From Leptolyngbyaceae cyanobacterium (GTDB taxonomy: Bacteria; Cyanobacteriota; Cyanobacteriia; Cyanobacteriales; Aerosakkonemataceae), in assembly GCA_036703985.1 (NCBI GenBank), contig DATNQN010000029.1:302674-366673 (forward strand): 64,000 nucleotides of DNA, in the 5' to 3' direction. The position numbers and the translations under genes were made by a program. The notes under the pieces are model-generated. The model had not been told where the DNA came from. It ran no database searches and saw only the letters and a list, made by a program, of their open reading frames with translations. This document shows positions 43,836-52,899 of this stretch, one piece after another (the first letter of the stretch is position 1; each line of letters begins with the position of its first letter).

Positions 43836-44969
43836 CTAAAATTCCCCGTAACCAGTCCGGCGACGAGTAGCACTAGCCAAAGCTCGTAAAGCGTAAGTAC
43901 CGGATTCGCCTGCCTGATATGAATTGGCAAGTAAAAAATAAGTGCCTGAAATCGGTAAAGTGGCTACAATCCTGGCATTTTTACCACCTCCGGAGTCGTC
44001 ATCTTGGGCAAGTTCGCGACCATTGGGTGCTACTAAAATCAAAAATGGGTCGATTTCCTGGCTTCTCATATCAATCACCACCTGTTGACCGGCACTTCCT
44101 TCAAACCTGTAAACTTTGAAAAAGCTGTTATCTACAGGTAAAACGTTATCGCCAGGGCCAAGTCGGTCGTTGATGATGCGTCCGTTCAATACTATTTGTT
44201 GAGCTTCTCTTACCCCAGTTGGTCTTGATTGCCGAGTAGCTACTCTCGAAGCGCGACCGGAACGCACGGCGGTTAGAAAAGGTTGAATGCGGTCTACACC
44301 GATCGCAAATCCAATGCCAATATTGCCACCAGCCCGACTGTTAGTAAAAATGGCCGTATTGACGCCGATTAATTCTCCTTGGCTGTTGAGGAGTGGCCCT
44401 CCCGAATTGCCGGGATTGATGGCAGCATCGGTTTGAATTAGACCGCGATCGCGATCGATGCGACTGACAATCCCAACCGTAAAAGTCCCGGCAAATCTGC
44501 CGAATGGATTGCCGATCGCGAAGGCTCGCTGACCCACCTGCACTCCACCCGAACGGGCTAACCGAACGGTAGGCAAATTACTCGCACCGCGAATTTTCAC
44601 TACTGCTAAGTCAACGCCGTTATTAGCAAAGGCAAGCACATCGGCGGGAAATCGTCTCCCATCAGCTAAACTAACGGTGAGATTCCGACGGATGTTTTGT
44701 ACTACGTGGGCATTTGTCAAAACTAAACCATCTGGGCTAATAATGCTGCCACTTCCGGTGATATTACCGACGCCGATCGATACTACTGCCGGACTAGCTC
44801 GTTGATAAACCCGCACGTTTGTTTGTTCGTCAACATCTTGAGCATACGCAGTAGTTGAATAGAGCGGTACTAGACTGGATATGGCGATAGCGCTAATCCC
44901 AGTCAAACCAATGACCGCTCTAGCAGCTAATATAGTTGAAGCAAATAAAGGTAGTAGTTTGGTGTTCAT
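43836..44969 (-). CDS. Trypsin-like serine protease (S1C) with C-terminal PPC domain
   Basis: A 377-residue exported protease. A signal sequence ends at AYAQ near residue 44. The catalytic triad is visible: His in VLTNAHVVQN, Asp in NNGVDLAVVKI, and Ser in NPGNSGGPLLN. It resembles HhoA/HtrA-type proteases but has no PDZ domain. Instead, after about residue 265, there is a PPC domain (FFKVYRFEGSAGQQVVIDM, EIDPFLILVAPNGRELAQDDDSGG, SGTYFLLANSYQAGESGTY). It probably acts in periplasm or outside the cell. The two WD40-like lipoproteins lie upstream on the same strand. Confidence 0.9.
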   Translation of the reverse strand: MNTKLLPLFASTILAARAVIGLTGISAIAISSLVPLYSTTAYAQDVDEQTNVRVYQRASPAVVSIGVGNITGSGSIISPDGLVLTNAHVVQNIRRNLTVSLADGRRFPADVLAFANNGVDLAVVKIRGASNLPTVRLARSGGVQVGQRAFAIGNPFGRFAGTFTVGIVSRIDRDRGLIQTDAAINPGNSGGPLLNSQGELIGVNTAIFTNSRAGGNIGIGFAIGVDRIQPFLTAVRSGRASRVATRQSRPTGVREAQQIVLNGRIINDRLGPGDNVLPVDNSFFKVYRFEGSAGQQVVIDMRSQEIDPFLILVAPNGRELAQDDDSGGGKNARIVATLPISGTYFLLANSYQAGESGTYALRALASATRRRTGYGEF

Positions 44970-45138
44970 CCTTCAACTAGGATGTAATAGTTGTGTGTTG
45001 TTGTGATATTTGAATAGATAAATTGCCTGTTGTGTTCCTTGTCTTCAGTTCCTTTTTTATATTTTATAATTTAACGGATCGCGTTAACTTTTATTTCTAT
45101 AATATCTGCTTCTATAATATCTGCTGAAAAAGCGATTT

Positions 45139-45684
45139 TTAACGAGGGTCGATCGGTAAGTTCAACCGTCTGCCAAAGCGATCGTATACTAAAATATCCC
45201 ATTGACCCCGGATACTCGATTCAAAAGCAACTATATTGCCGTCGGCACTAATGGTGGGATTTCTGACTTCTGCTGGCAGATTAGCGGTTAAGTTTCGTAA
45301 TTGACGGGTTTGTCGATCGTAAAGAGCAATACCGGATCTACCTTGGCGAGTAGTAGCGAAGACGATGTAACGACCATCTTGAGAAGCTGATGGATGAGAT
45401 GCGATCGCATCTGGTGCGTTTAATCCCGGCAAATCGATCAACCGCTTTTCTACTACATCATAAAGATAAATATTTTGACGCCGCCGACGGTCAGAACTAA
45501 ACACGATGTAACGACCGCTAATTTGCGGTTCCACATCCCCGCCCGGACTGTTAATCGAGTTTTCTCCTACATCAAAAGGAAGTGGTTGCGCGATCGGATA
45601 ACCGCTACAACCATTCAAGTTAACGGTAGCAATAGCAGTAATTAGCACGAACAGACAAGATTTTGATTTTTTAAGTACCATCAA
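45139..45684 (-). CDS. TolB-like (PD40) lipoprotein, copy A
   Basis: A 181-residue protein with a lipoprotein signal (hydrophobic LFVLITAIATVN, then LNGC). It has PD40/WD40-like beta-propeller strands as in TolB: PQISGRYIVFSSDRRRRQNIYLYDV, SQDGRYIVFATTRQGRSGIALYD, and SADGNIVAFESSIRGQWDILVYD. Three blades are too few for a closed propeller, so it may dimerise or pair with copy B. No peptidoglycan-associated Tol/Pal genes are adjacent. It lies 24 bp downstream of its paralogue, so they are co-transcribed. Confidence 0.75.
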   Translation of the reverse strand: MMVLKKSKSCLFVLITAIATVNLNGCSGYPIAQPLPFDVGENSINSPGGDVEPQISGRYIVFSSDRRRRQNIYLYDVVEKRLIDLPGLNAPDAIASHPSASQDGRYIVFATTRQGRSGIALYDRQTRQLRNLTANLPAEVRNPTISADGNIVAFESSIRGQWDILVYDRFGRRLNLPIDPR

Positions 45685-45690
45685 TTCTGC

Positions 45691-45714
45691 AATCTAAAAT
45701 CTAAAATCTAAAAT
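45691..45714. repeat. ATTTTAG array at the stop of lipoprotein copy B
   Basis: Read on the minus strand, three ATTTTAG units; the TAG of the first (plus CTA at 45708-45710) is the stop codon of the upstream lipoprotein gene. It fills the spacer to copy A. Confidence 0.85.
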
Positions 45715-46253
45715 TGATTAACTGGTGGACTACTCGGTGTGTCCAATTCAATATCCGGCCCTCGATCGATTAATTCAATATCCCATTCACCGCGCCTACC
45801 GCTTTCAAACACGATATAACGACCGTCAGGACTGATATTGGGATTTCTCACTTGTCCTCGATACCATAGCGTGAGGGGTTGGGAATGTCGGGTAGTGCGA
45901 TCGTAAACAGCAATGGCTGGTTTACCGTTGCGATCGGCCAGATAAGCGATGTAGCGCCCGGTATAACTGAGGCTGGGACTTTGAGCGATCGAACCCGAAC
46001 GATTTAAACCAGGTAAATCAGATAGCCTTTGTTCTTGCAAATCGTACAACAAAATCCGCCGCCGACCATTTCGATTAGAAACAAAAGCTAAAAACCGACC
46101 GTTGCCACTCAACGTCGGTTGTTCCTCATTGTAAAAACTATTCAAGGATGTTGAACCAAGAGGGATTTGAATCTCGCTACATCCTACGGCTAAGAAAGTC
46201 ATAAATAAGCCTATAGCCCCCCTTTGCCAACCGTGGGGGAAGGATACGGCCAT
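45708..46253 (-). CDS. TolB-like (PD40) lipoprotein, copy B
   Basis: A 181-residue paralogue of the following gene, same length, with a lipobox-like FLAVGC after a hydrophobic core. Its three propeller strands repeat the same layout: SGNGRFLAFVSNRNGRRRILLYDL, SYTGRYIAYLADRNGKPAIAVYD, and SPDGRYIVFESGRRGEWDIELID. The stop codon lies inside an ATTTTAG repeat array. It is probably exported and membrane-anchored with copy A; their shared operon and equal size suggest they act together. Confidence 0.75.
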   Translation of the reverse strand: MAVSFPHGWQRGAIGLFMTFLAVGCSEIQIPLGSTSLNSFYNEEQPTLSGNGRFLAFVSNRNGRRRILLYDLQEQRLSDLPGLNRSGSIAQSPSLSYTGRYIAYLADRNGKPAIAVYDRTTRHSQPLTLWYRGQVRNPNISPDGRYIVFESGRRGEWDIELIDRGPDIELDTPSSPPVNQF

Positions 46254-46295
46254 TTATTTTCTCACCTCAGTACTCAAACGCCAGCTTGTCACCAT

Positions 46296-47108
46296 TTAGT
46301 AATCGAAATTACTGGAGTTATCTTCTTCTTCATTAGGATTGATGGGCTGATAATCAACATAGTCCCCTGTTGGTTTAGTCTCTGTGCTTCTGGTTGGGCG
46401 TTCGGAAGAGACATCCGTAGCAGAACGACGGCGGGGACGAGAAGAAGTTGTTTCCGGTCTGCGGTTGTCGGAGCGAGGAGGACGGTTAGAAGGACGGCGA
46501 GCAGATACTTCTTCATCATTGCTGGTATCTTCTCTCACATCTCCCCAATCATCTTTCAGTTCCGGCGGAATTTCCGGACGGGGACGACGTTTGCGGCGGA
46601 CTTCCCCTTCCGATCCGATTCTATCTAAATCCGACCCCCGACTAGAAGGCCGACGACGGTTTTGGCTATCATAACCGTTGCGCGAGGAGCGGCTATCTTG
46701 ACTACCTCGAATGCGGGGACGGCTGATATCAATATCTTCTTCTGGAGGAGCTAATTCTTCTAGGTCAGCCCGATAAACTTTATATTCTCTACTAACACGG
46801 CGTTCGTCATCCACAATAGGTGTATTGCGTTTTGCTTGTTCTGTGGAAACTTTCCGCAAACGAACATTTTCGACAGCGAAGAAAATGGTAGCTCCTGTCA
46901 GCAAAACCTGACCGAACTGCATGATCGGATCGAACCGCCATCCATATACCAGCAAAATACCGCCGCAGAGTAAAGAGACGGCTGAAAAAAAGATGTCGTG
47001 ATCTCTGGATAGTTCTGGACGCCAGGATCTCATAGCGTATAAGGCTGTTCCGGCTACTGCCAGAACAATACCAGACATACTCGCTAAATTAAAATTAACG
47101 TTGATCAT
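46296..47108 (-). CDS. ycf66: Ycf66 family protein
   Basis: A 270-residue protein. The N-terminal 100 residues are the conserved Ycf66 domain with three hydrophobic helices: SGIVLAVAGTALYAMRSWRPELSRDHDIFFSAVSLLCGGILLVYG and FDPIMQFGQVLLTGATIFFAVENVRLR in segments. The remaining 170 residues are a disordered Arg/Ser/Glu-rich tail. Ycf66 is found in cyanobacteria and in some plastid genomes; its function is unknown. The tail length varies strongly in the family. Single gene. Confidence 0.88.
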   Translation of the reverse strand: MINVNFNLASMSGIVLAVAGTALYAMRSWRPELSRDHDIFFSAVSLLCGGILLVYGWRFDPIMQFGQVLLTGATIFFAVENVRLRKVSTEQAKRNTPIVDDERRVSREYKVYRADLEELAPPEEDIDISRPRIRGSQDSRSSRNGYDSQNRRRPSSRGSDLDRIGSEGEVRRKRRPRPEIPPELKDDWGDVREDTSNDEEVSARRPSNRPPRSDNRRPETTSSRPRRRSATDVSSERPTRSTETKPTGDYVDYQPINPNEEEDNSSNFDY

Positions 47109-47566
47109 TGTCTTAAGCCTCAGTCAGTCCTATGGTAGCGAGCGAACAGCCACAATTCCACTCTAGCGTGACATATTTTATTTTATGTTTTTGCTTTATT
47201 AGCTTTTAATCAAGCTTGTTGATTCGATCGATTTTTGATGCTAGCAAAAAGTTTGCCGAAAACAGACAGCGATCCAAATATGCGATCGATTTGAGAAAAA
47301 CCGTGACGATCGGTAATCCAGTCGCACAATGGCAGTAAATGATGATTCTGCTATGTAGCATTCCTAAATTTGCAACGGGAAAATTTAAGATTGATACTTT
47401 TCTGCTTGATTTGCTTCGTTTCAGATGGCCTGTCAGTGATTTATCAAGCAAAATGGACGCTTTTTCTATAATTTTTAAGCGTCCGGTTGCTATATTCTAT
47501 TTTTTTGATTCAAATTGAAAAGATCCTGAAGGCGATCTTTGGGATTGCTAAGACAATAGGCTCGGA
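47109..47566. other. Gap between ycf66 and psbX
   Basis: 458 bp, no gene supported; an 81-codon minus-strand frame at 47206-47451 has no plausible start signal or family. It includes the ycf66 promoter region and sequence downstream of psbX. No terminator-like stem stood out. Confidence 0.4.
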
Positions 47567-47686
47567 CTAGGAACGCTGAATTTTATCTTTTTGGCTAATA
47601 AATACTAAGCCAACTACTACAGGAATCACGACAATTAATAAACCAGCGAGCAAGCTGTACAGGAAATTTGCTAATGAAGGTGTCAT
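47567..47686 (-). CDS. psbX: Photosystem II protein PsbX
   Basis: 39 residues from the ATG at 47686: MTPSLANFLYSLLAGLLIVV, then IPVVVGLVFISQKDKIQRS. This is the single-helix PsbX subunit near the QB exit channel of photosystem II. A longer in-frame frame begins at 47770, but PsbX is always about 40 residues and starts MTPSLANF, so the short form is correct. Its length is normal. It has its own transcription unit next to the divergent yggT gene. Confidence 0.95.
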   Translation of the reverse strand: MTPSLANFLYSLLAGLLIVVIPVVVGLVFISQKDKIQRS

Positions 47687-47900
47687 AGGTTTTGGCCCTC
47701 TGTATAGAAGAATATCGTTTTCTAATTTTAGCGATCGGGTGTCCCCTTGAAAAGCTAGGTGCAACAGCACTTACTAGTAAGGGATAGGATCTAAACGGAC
47801 TAGTTTAATGAGAGAAGTAGATCGATTTTGTCATGAATCTTAAAATTAAGCTAGTGCGATCGTTTTAGAAAAAGCTTCCGATATCAAACATCAATCAGTT

Positions 47901-48191
47901 ATGACAAGTACCTTCGTTGTTAGTTTCATTCTCGGTTCCCTGCTGGGAATCATGACTCTCCTGTTTATCTTGCGGATCGTACTAACTTGGTATCCCCAAA
48001 TCAATCTCAATCAATTTCCTTGGAACGCGATCGCTTGGCCAACAGAACCTTTTCTCGCCATCACTAGAAAAGTTATCCCACCTTTAGGAGGCGTGGACAT
48101 TACTCCCATTATCTGGGTGGGAATTTGTAGCCTGTTGCGGGAAATCCTGATCGGGCAGCAAGGACTATTAACCATGATGGCCAATCGCTGA
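47901..48191 (+). CDS. YggT family (Ycf19-like) membrane protein
   Basis: A protein of 96 residues with two hydrophobic helices (VSFILGSLLGIMTLLFILRIVLTW and the C-terminal WVGICSLLREIL). The motif RIVLTWYPQINLNQFPWNAIAWPTEPFLAITRKVIPPLGGVDITPI is diagnostic of YggT/Ycf19, involved in chloroplast nucleoid or membrane organisation (CCB3/YlmG relatives). The stop TGA is the first three bases of the first heptamer of a TGAAGGA array. Convergent with accC. Confidence 0.9.
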   Translation: MTSTFVVSFILGSLLGIMTLLFILRIVLTWYPQINLNQFPWNAIAWPTEPFLAITRKVIPPLGGVDITPIIWVGICSLLREILIGQQGLLTMMANR

Positions 48192-48230
48192 AGGATGAAG
48201 GATGAAGGGTAAAGGATGAAGGATGAAGGG
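48189..48230 (+). repeat. TGAAGGA heptamer array starting at the yggT stop
   Basis: Six consecutive 7-nt units: TGAAGGA, TGAAGGA, TGAAGGG, TAAAGGA, TGAAGGA, TGAAGGG. The first TGA is the yggT stop. Confidence 0.92.
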
Positions 48231-48252
48231 TAAAAACTAGTTTATTTTTTCT

Positions 48253-48337
48253 ATCTCCCCATCCCCCATCCTCCCATCTCCCCATCCCCCCATCTCCCAT
48301 CTCCCCATCCCCCCATCTCCCACCTCCCTCTCATCCC
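48253..48337. repeat. CCCATC-type array ending on the accC stop
   Basis: C-rich 7 to 8-nt units (TCCCATC, TCCCCATC, CCCCCATC) including a 23-bp block present twice. On the minus strand the accC stop TGA (48331-48333) is inside GGGATGA, the unit nearest the gene. Confidence 0.75.
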
Positions 48338-49701
48338 TTCTTCTGCCCTCCTTCGTTTTGCAGCATCATTTGCTCGACGAAATTGGTATAAACTTCACCT
48401 TTGAGAAAGGCGGGGTTTTCCAGAATTTTTTGATGGAAACTAATTGTAGTGGGTAATCCAGTGATCGCGCACTCCCGCAGGGCGCGTTTCATACGGCTGA
48501 TCGCGCCAGCGCGATCGGGTGCCCACACGACTAATTTACCGATCAGAGAATCGTAATAAGCCGGAATATCGTAATCGGTATAAACGTGGGAGTCCATGCG
48601 GACACCGGTGCCACCAGGAGGCAGATAGCCGCTTATTCTACCGGGACAAGGACGGAAATTGCGATCGGGGTCTTCTGCATTGACGCGGCATTCGATCGAA
48701 TGACCCCGCAGCACTACCCGATCTTGAGTTAAGCAGAGTTTCTCCCCTTGAGCAACTCTGATTTGTTCTGCAATCAAATCTAAACCCGTAATCATTTCGG
48801 TGACGGGATGTTCTACTTGGATGCGAGTATTCATTTCCATAAAGTAGAAGTTACCCGACTTATCCAAGAGAAACTCAACCGTACCTGCACCCACGTAATT
48901 AATTGATTTAGCTGCCATCACCGCCGCCGCCCCCATTTTTTCCCGCAATTCAGGGCTAAGGGCGGGACTAGGCGCCTCTTCCAACAATTTTTGATGGCGA
49001 CGCTGGATAGAACAGTCTCTTTCTCCCAAGTGGATTACATTACCGTAACTATCCGCCATGATTTGAAATTCGATGTGGCGGGGGCGTTCGATAAATTTTT
49101 CTAGATAAACTCCTGAGTTGCCAAAAGCGGCTTCTGCTTCTCCTTGGGCGGCTTGAAATAGTTTGAGGAAGTCCGATTCTTCTTTTACCAAGCGCATCCC
49201 CCTTCCGCCACCTCCAGCAGTAGCTTTGATCATGACGGGATAGCCGATTTCGCTAGCTACAATGAGGGCTTCTTTCTCATCAGTGATTAACCCATCGCTA
49301 CCGGGAACGGTGGGAACGCCCACCCGCTTCATCGTGTCTTTGGCAGTTGATTTATCTCCCATTGCCCGGATCGCTTCTGGTGATGGCCCAATAAAGGCAA
49401 TCTGGTGATCGGCACAAATTTCGGCAAATCGAGCATTTTCTGCCAAAAAACCATAACCTGGGTGAATTGCCGTGGCATTGCGCGTTAGGGCTGCTGCAAT
49501 GATGTTAGGAATATTGAGATAACTTTTGCTGCTGGGGGGTTCGCCGATACAAACAGCTTCGTCTGCCAGCTGGACGTGCAAAGCGTGGCGATCGATGGTA
49601 GAGTGAACGGCAACAGTAGCTATCCCCATTTCTTCGCAGGTGCGGAGAATGCGAAGGGCAATTTCCCCACGATTAGCAATTAAAATCTTAGAAAAACGCA
49701 T
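48331..49701 (-). CDS. accC: Acetyl-CoA carboxylase, biotin carboxylase subunit
   Basis: 456 residues from the ATG at 49701 ([20 protein letters not shown]), which gives the standard N-terminus; an upstream TTG would add six residues. ATP-grasp motifs are intact: the glycine loop [14 protein letters not shown] near 156, [38 protein letters not shown] in parts, and the catalytic [16 protein letters not shown]. It carboxylates biotin on BCCP as the first step of fatty-acid synthesis. Its C-terminus EGGQKKG and stop run into a C/G-rich repeat array. Confidence 0.97.
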   Translation of the reverse strand: MRFSKILIANRGEIALRILRTCEEMGIATVAVHSTIDRHALHVQLADEAVCIGEPPSSKSYLNIPNIIAAALTRNATAIHPGYGFLAENARFAEICADHQIAFIGPSPEAIRAMGDKSTAKDTMKRVGVPTVPGSDGLITDEKEALIVASEIGYPVMIKATAGGGGRGMRLVKEESDFLKLFQAAQGEAEAAFGNSGVYLEKFIERPRHIEFQIMADSYGNVIHLGERDCSIQRRHQKLLEEAPSPALSPELREKMGAAAVMAAKSINYVGAGTVEFLLDKSGNFYFMEMNTRIQVEHPVTEMITGLDLIAEQIRVAQGEKLCLTQDRVVLRGHSIECRVNAEDPDRNFRPCPGRISGYLPPGGTGVRMDSHVYTDYDIPAYYDSLIGKLVVWAPDRAGAISRMKRALRECAITGLPTTISFHQKILENPAFLKGEVYTNFVEQMMLQNEGGQKKG

Positions 49702-50041
49702 TTCTAGCTTTTGTCTCAAGCAATAGCAGTAAGTCTTTGATTGAATTTATGAAGCAACTTGGAAGGCTTCTGGATGGCAACACCTAGCCTGGAGGTAACT
49801 ACCTTTTAGGCTTCGGCTGTTAATCCTATCATGGTGCCGAGTATTACTTGTTTGTCAGTTGTGAGAGTCTACCCTTTGGGGTGCGATCGTTTAATTAATC
49901 GCAACATTATGGAGTAATCCGCGACGGGTAGCGAATCGTCGGAAAAACTTTGTACCAATGCCGCTGTTATAGGTTATGATTGCAAAGGCGAACGAAAGTA
50001 AGCTATCATAAACTTCGGTGGATTAAATTCACCAAGCAAGC
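49702..50041. other. Gap before tRNA-Leu
   Basis: 340 bp containing the upstream regions of accC (minus) and tRNA-Leu (plus). A weak inverted repeat AGCCTGGAGGTA..ACCTTTTAGGCT is near 49787-49812. No gene seen. Confidence 0.4.
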
Positions 50042-50122
50042 GCGGATGTGGCGGAATTGGTATACGCGCACGCTTGAGGTGCGTGTGGCTTTGCCTTGCG
50101 AGTTCGAGTCTCGCCATCCGCA
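50042..50122 (+). tRNA. tRNA-Leu (anticodon GAG)
   Basis: An 81-nt type II tRNA. Acceptor stem GCGGATG/CATCCGC, D-arm with GGCGGAATTGGTATACGCGC, anticodon stem-loop CGCTTGAGGTGCG with GAG, a long variable arm, and T-arm GCGAGTTCGAGTCTCGC. Discriminator A; CCA is not encoded. A hairpin terminator follows at 50169. Confidence 0.96.
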
Positions 50123-50168
50123 TAATCTTTTAAACTGTGGCAGATTAAATTGACGTTTTATCGTCTAA

Positions 50169-50212
50169 AAACCTAGAAGTAATTTTTTATATCACTTCTA
50201 GGTTTCCTTTTT
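50169..50212 (+). terminator. Hairpin terminator after tRNA-Leu
   Basis: AAACCTAGAAGT at 50169-50180 pairs over 12 bp with ACTTCTAGGTTT at 50194-50205, followed by CCTTTTT. It lies between tRNA-Leu and convergent cutA. Confidence 0.8.
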
Positions 50213-50245
50213 AAAAGGTATTGAATAATTAATACTATAGTTCGT

Positions 50246-50584
50246 TTACTTTCCCCCTACTTGCTCGGAAATCCACCCTAGATAAGGTGCAAAACCAGCA
50301 ACTAAAGGCAAAGCAATAATTTCCGGGACTTCATAAGAATGCAACTCTTTTATTCTGGCTGCCAGAGATTCAAATTTACTCAAATCCGTTTTAATTAGCA
50401 ATTGCCATTCCTCATCTTTATTCACTTTTCCTTGCCAAGTGTAAATTGAATTAATAGGCATGAAGCTGACACAAGCTGCTAGTTTTGATTCTACCAAATT
50501 TTGCGCGATCGTTTCCGCTTCTTCCCGGTCAGGAGTCGTTACCAATACCACTGTGCAACTTATTTTTTCTAATCTATTTTCCAT
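50246..50584 (-). CDS. cutA: Divalent-cation tolerance protein CutA
   Basis: A 112-residue CutA1 that forms a PII-like trimer. The features are VTTPDREEAETIAQNLVESKLAACVSFMPINSIYTWQGKVNKDEEWQLLIKT in parts, and the C-terminal HSYEVPEIIALPLVAGFAPYLGWI. The conserved Cys in LAACVS is present. The name comes from copper tolerance in E. coli, but the role in cyanobacteria is unclear and deletion has mild effects. Single gene. Confidence 0.93.
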   Translation of the reverse strand: MENRLEKISCTVVLVTTPDREEAETIAQNLVESKLAACVSFMPINSIYTWQGKVNKDEEWQLLIKTDLSKFESLAARIKELHSYEVPEIIALPLVAGFAPYLGWISEQVGGK

Positions 50585-50646
50585 TACAAGATACCATTTT
50601 GAAAATACTTATGGTTCTCAAGATTACAGATAGGTTTACTATCGGA

Positions 50647-51504
50647 TTAATTAGCATTTAAATATAAAAAATTTTTGCTATCCGTCGGTAGAATCGATTT
50701 GGCAAATTGAGTACCTTCAACATTTGCACCAATTAAACTTGCATCTGTCAAGTCAGCATCTGTCAAATCTGCTTCATTTAATCTCGTCCATTTTAGATTT
50801 GCCTTTTCCAAACAAGCTTTTGTTAAATTTGCACCTGTCAAATCTGCACCTGTCAAATTCGCGCTACGAAGCAACGCTTCCCTGAGATTCGCGCCAATTA
50901 AATTAGCACCTTCTAGATTTACTCCACTCAATTTAGCATAGCTAAAATCTATTCTTTCTAATTCAACACCACTTAAATCTACACCATTCAACAATGCCTT
51001 ACTAAACTGAACACCATTTAACAAGCATCCGTAAAGCATCGCACCACTCAGTCTTGCACCGCGTAAATTTGCCCAGTTCAAATTAGCCCCGCTGAGATTT
51101 GCACTCCGCAGATTTATTCTCTCCAAATTTGCCCCGCATAGATTTGCACCCCAAAGATTAGCACCTCGAAAATTAGCACCTTTGAGATTGGCGCCGCTGA
51201 GGTTTGCTCCTGGTAATTTTGATTTAACAAAAAAAGCTCCATTAAGTTGAGCTTTCATTAAATCTGCTTCTACTAGTTTAGTGTCTCCCATTTTAGCAAA
51301 AGTCAGATTAGCCCAATTTAAGTAAGCTCCACTTAAATCTGATTTTATTAAATAAGCTCGACAAAGATTAGCCCCTCTGAGATTCGCACCTGTAAGGTTT
51401 ACACCTGTTAAGACGATTCCTGATAAATCAGAGCCACTTAAATCTACATCAGCAAAATTTCTATTTCCTTGTTCGTAAAGACTGATGAGTTCGCTAACTT
51501 CCAT
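50647..51504 (-). CDS. Pentapeptide-repeat protein
   Basis: A 285-residue protein that is mostly tandem A(D/N)LxG pentapeptides from about residue 18 to 270 (for example LSGANLKGANFRGANLWGAN), which form a right-handed square beta-helix. The first 15 residues (MEVSELISLYEQGNRNFAD) form a capping helix common to cyanobacterial members. No enzyme domain is attached and there is no signal peptide, so it is probably cytosolic. Some such proteins mimic DNA or bind partners; the function here is unknown. An AT-rich region lies upstream. Confidence 0.88.
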   Translation of the reverse strand: MEVSELISLYEQGNRNFADVDLSGSDLSGIVLTGVNLTGANLRGANLCRAYLIKSDLSGAYLNWANLTFAKMGDTKLVEADLMKAQLNGAFFVKSKLPGANLSGANLKGANFRGANLWGANLCGANLERINLRSANLSGANLNWANLRGARLSGAMLYGCLLNGVQFSKALLNGVDLSGVELERIDFSYAKLSGVNLEGANLIGANLREALLRSANLTGADLTGANLTKACLEKANLKWTRLNEADLTDADLTDASLIGANVEGTQFAKSILPTDSKNFLYLNAN

Positions 51505-51966
51505 ATCGTTTTTACCTGTGGTTATGGGAAATTGTATAAAAAATAAAGGTTATTCCTAGATTGTCTAATAAGAAACTTGATTAATTTTTTTATATTAAAT
51601 ATGGAATATCATACAACATTACTTTTGATTATAATTTTTAGAGAAATTTTATGTTGATAAATTAATTAAACTTTTAAAAAAATTTTTATAATTACAATTT
51701 TGTTGATTGTTAGCCTTATAGCGACCTTAACAGTTTCGCTTTTTTAAAATATAAATAAATTATAAAACAAATATGAGCATTCTGCGCTAATCAAATTAAA
51801 TAGTTTTCTTTACAATTATTAAACAAAAATTTTCTTAAGTTTATTCTAAGAGAGCTAAATACCTTGTTTTTATAAGATATTTCTTCAAAAATTAATTAGT
51901 ATTTTACAATTACAGCTTATTAAAGGTATTACCTATTAGCCTAAAGACAGGCTAATAGGCTTGAAT
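51505..51966. other. AT-rich gap
   Basis: 462 bp, markedly A/T-rich, between the pentapeptide gene (start) and the HTH gene (end). Except for the hairpin at 51932-51959, nothing is recognisable. Confidence 0.5.
51932..51959 (-). terminator. Stem-loop after the HTH gene
   Basis: CCTATTAGCCT at 51932-51942 pairs over 11 bp with AGGCTAATAGG at 51949-51959, with a 6-nt loop, 8 bp downstream of the HTH gene stop on the minus strand. T run is weak. Confidence 0.6.
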
Positions 51967-52881
51967 TTAATTGGTTGACAAGGAGTAAACTTGTCCGTCT
52001 ATCAACAACCGCGTAATTCCTTTCGCCTTTAAATAGGGAGAAACTTTTTGGAGCATCCTACCATCCGGTACTTTGATTACTCGTTGAGCGCGGTTAGAGA
52101 AACGACGAGCCACTCGGTGATTATCAAAAACTGGCAAAGTTTTCTGTTGCACTTCCTCTTTAGGAATTTGACCTAAATCACCGAAATCCTTAAGCGGTCG
52201 GGTAATTAGTTCTGCGGCACGGTCTACCACTAGATAACAAGTTTTCGGTAAAGATGCCTCCGATAAAGGCAAAACCTGAACTAGCGCATCAGATGGAAAG
52301 CGCCTTCTAGGAAGAATAATTTCCTCATCCAGGTCATCCTCATCCTCATATTCATCTTCCAAATCGTCATCATCGTCTTCTAAATCTGCCAGCGCTTCAT
52401 CGGTATCTAGCAATTCTTCTCCCAGCATTTCTCTGAGAGTGCTAGCTTCTGCACTATATGTTTCTTCCAGCAAATCCTCACTAACGACAGCCGTTTCTTC
52501 AGGAATATCTAAATATTCTTGTTCGGCAATTTCCCTCTTTCTTAGAGAAGGCAAAGGGGCAGAAGAACGCCTTTTCAGGCGCCTACTATTAGAGGCTGCT
52601 GTTTCAGATGTCTCTATTGATTCTTCTTCTAACGCTGGTGAGTCGGTAGGTTTTGGCTTTTCTTTTTCTACTTCCGCAGTACTACTATGGGGGCGCATGG
52701 AGCGTTTTTGCTGAATTAGCCCCTCATAGTCATTAGGTTCCAGCGTACTTTTGAGCAACCTACTAATAGTCGAATGGCTTACGTCATACCGACGAGCCAG
52801 AGTAGATGTAGTTTCTTCTGGATTTCGGTAAAGTTTTAGAATTTCGACTTTATCAGATTCAGTTAATTTTTTAGCACTCAT
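51967..52881 (-). CDS. HTH protein with acidic linker, transposase-like N-terminus
   Basis: A 304-residue protein. Residues 1-48 form a helix-turn-helix of the Hin/transposase type (KLTESDKVEILKLYRNPEETTSTLARRYDVSHSTISRLL). Residues about 60-200 are disordered, with a dense acidic run (DDDDDLEDEYEDEDDLDEE). The last 100 residues form a folded region (YLVVDRAAELITRPLKDFG, HRVARRFSNRAQRVIKVPDGRMLQKVSPYLKAKGITRLLIDGQVYSL). There is no catalytic transposase domain. Its conserved C-terminus and location with two other genes suggest a domesticated chromosomal DNA-binding protein rather than a mobile element. Function unknown. Confidence 0.75.
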   Translation of the reverse strand: MSAKKLTESDKVEILKLYRNPEETTSTLARRYDVSHSTISRLLKSTLEPNDYEGLIQQKRSMRPHSSTAEVEKEKPKPTDSPALEEESIETSETAASNSRRLKRRSSAPLPSLRKREIAEQEYLDIPEETAVVSEDLLEETYSAEASTLREMLGEELLDTDEALADLEDDDDDLEDEYEDEDDLDEEIILPRRRFPSDALVQVLPLSEASLPKTCYLVVDRAAELITRPLKDFGDLGQIPKEEVQQKTLPVFDNHRVARRFSNRAQRVIKVPDGRMLQKVSPYLKAKGITRLLIDGQVYSLSTN

Positions 52882-52899
52882 AACCCTTTTTTACTTCCC

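Noticed and set aside
46224..46674. Arg/Ser-rich plus-strand ORFs
   Set aside because: Antisense to the disordered tail of ycf66, where biased codons leave the other strand open.
47206..47451. 81-codon minus-strand ORF between ycf66 and psbX
   Set aside because: No Shine-Dalgarno signal and no recognised motif; considered chance.
47687..47770. 28-codon N-terminal extension of PsbX
   Set aside because: PsbX is a conserved 39-40 residue protein starting MTPSLANF; the extension is not part of the family.
48189..48330. Possible CRISPR-like array
   Set aside because: Units are 7-8 nt and contiguous with no spacers, so these are simple tandem repeats.
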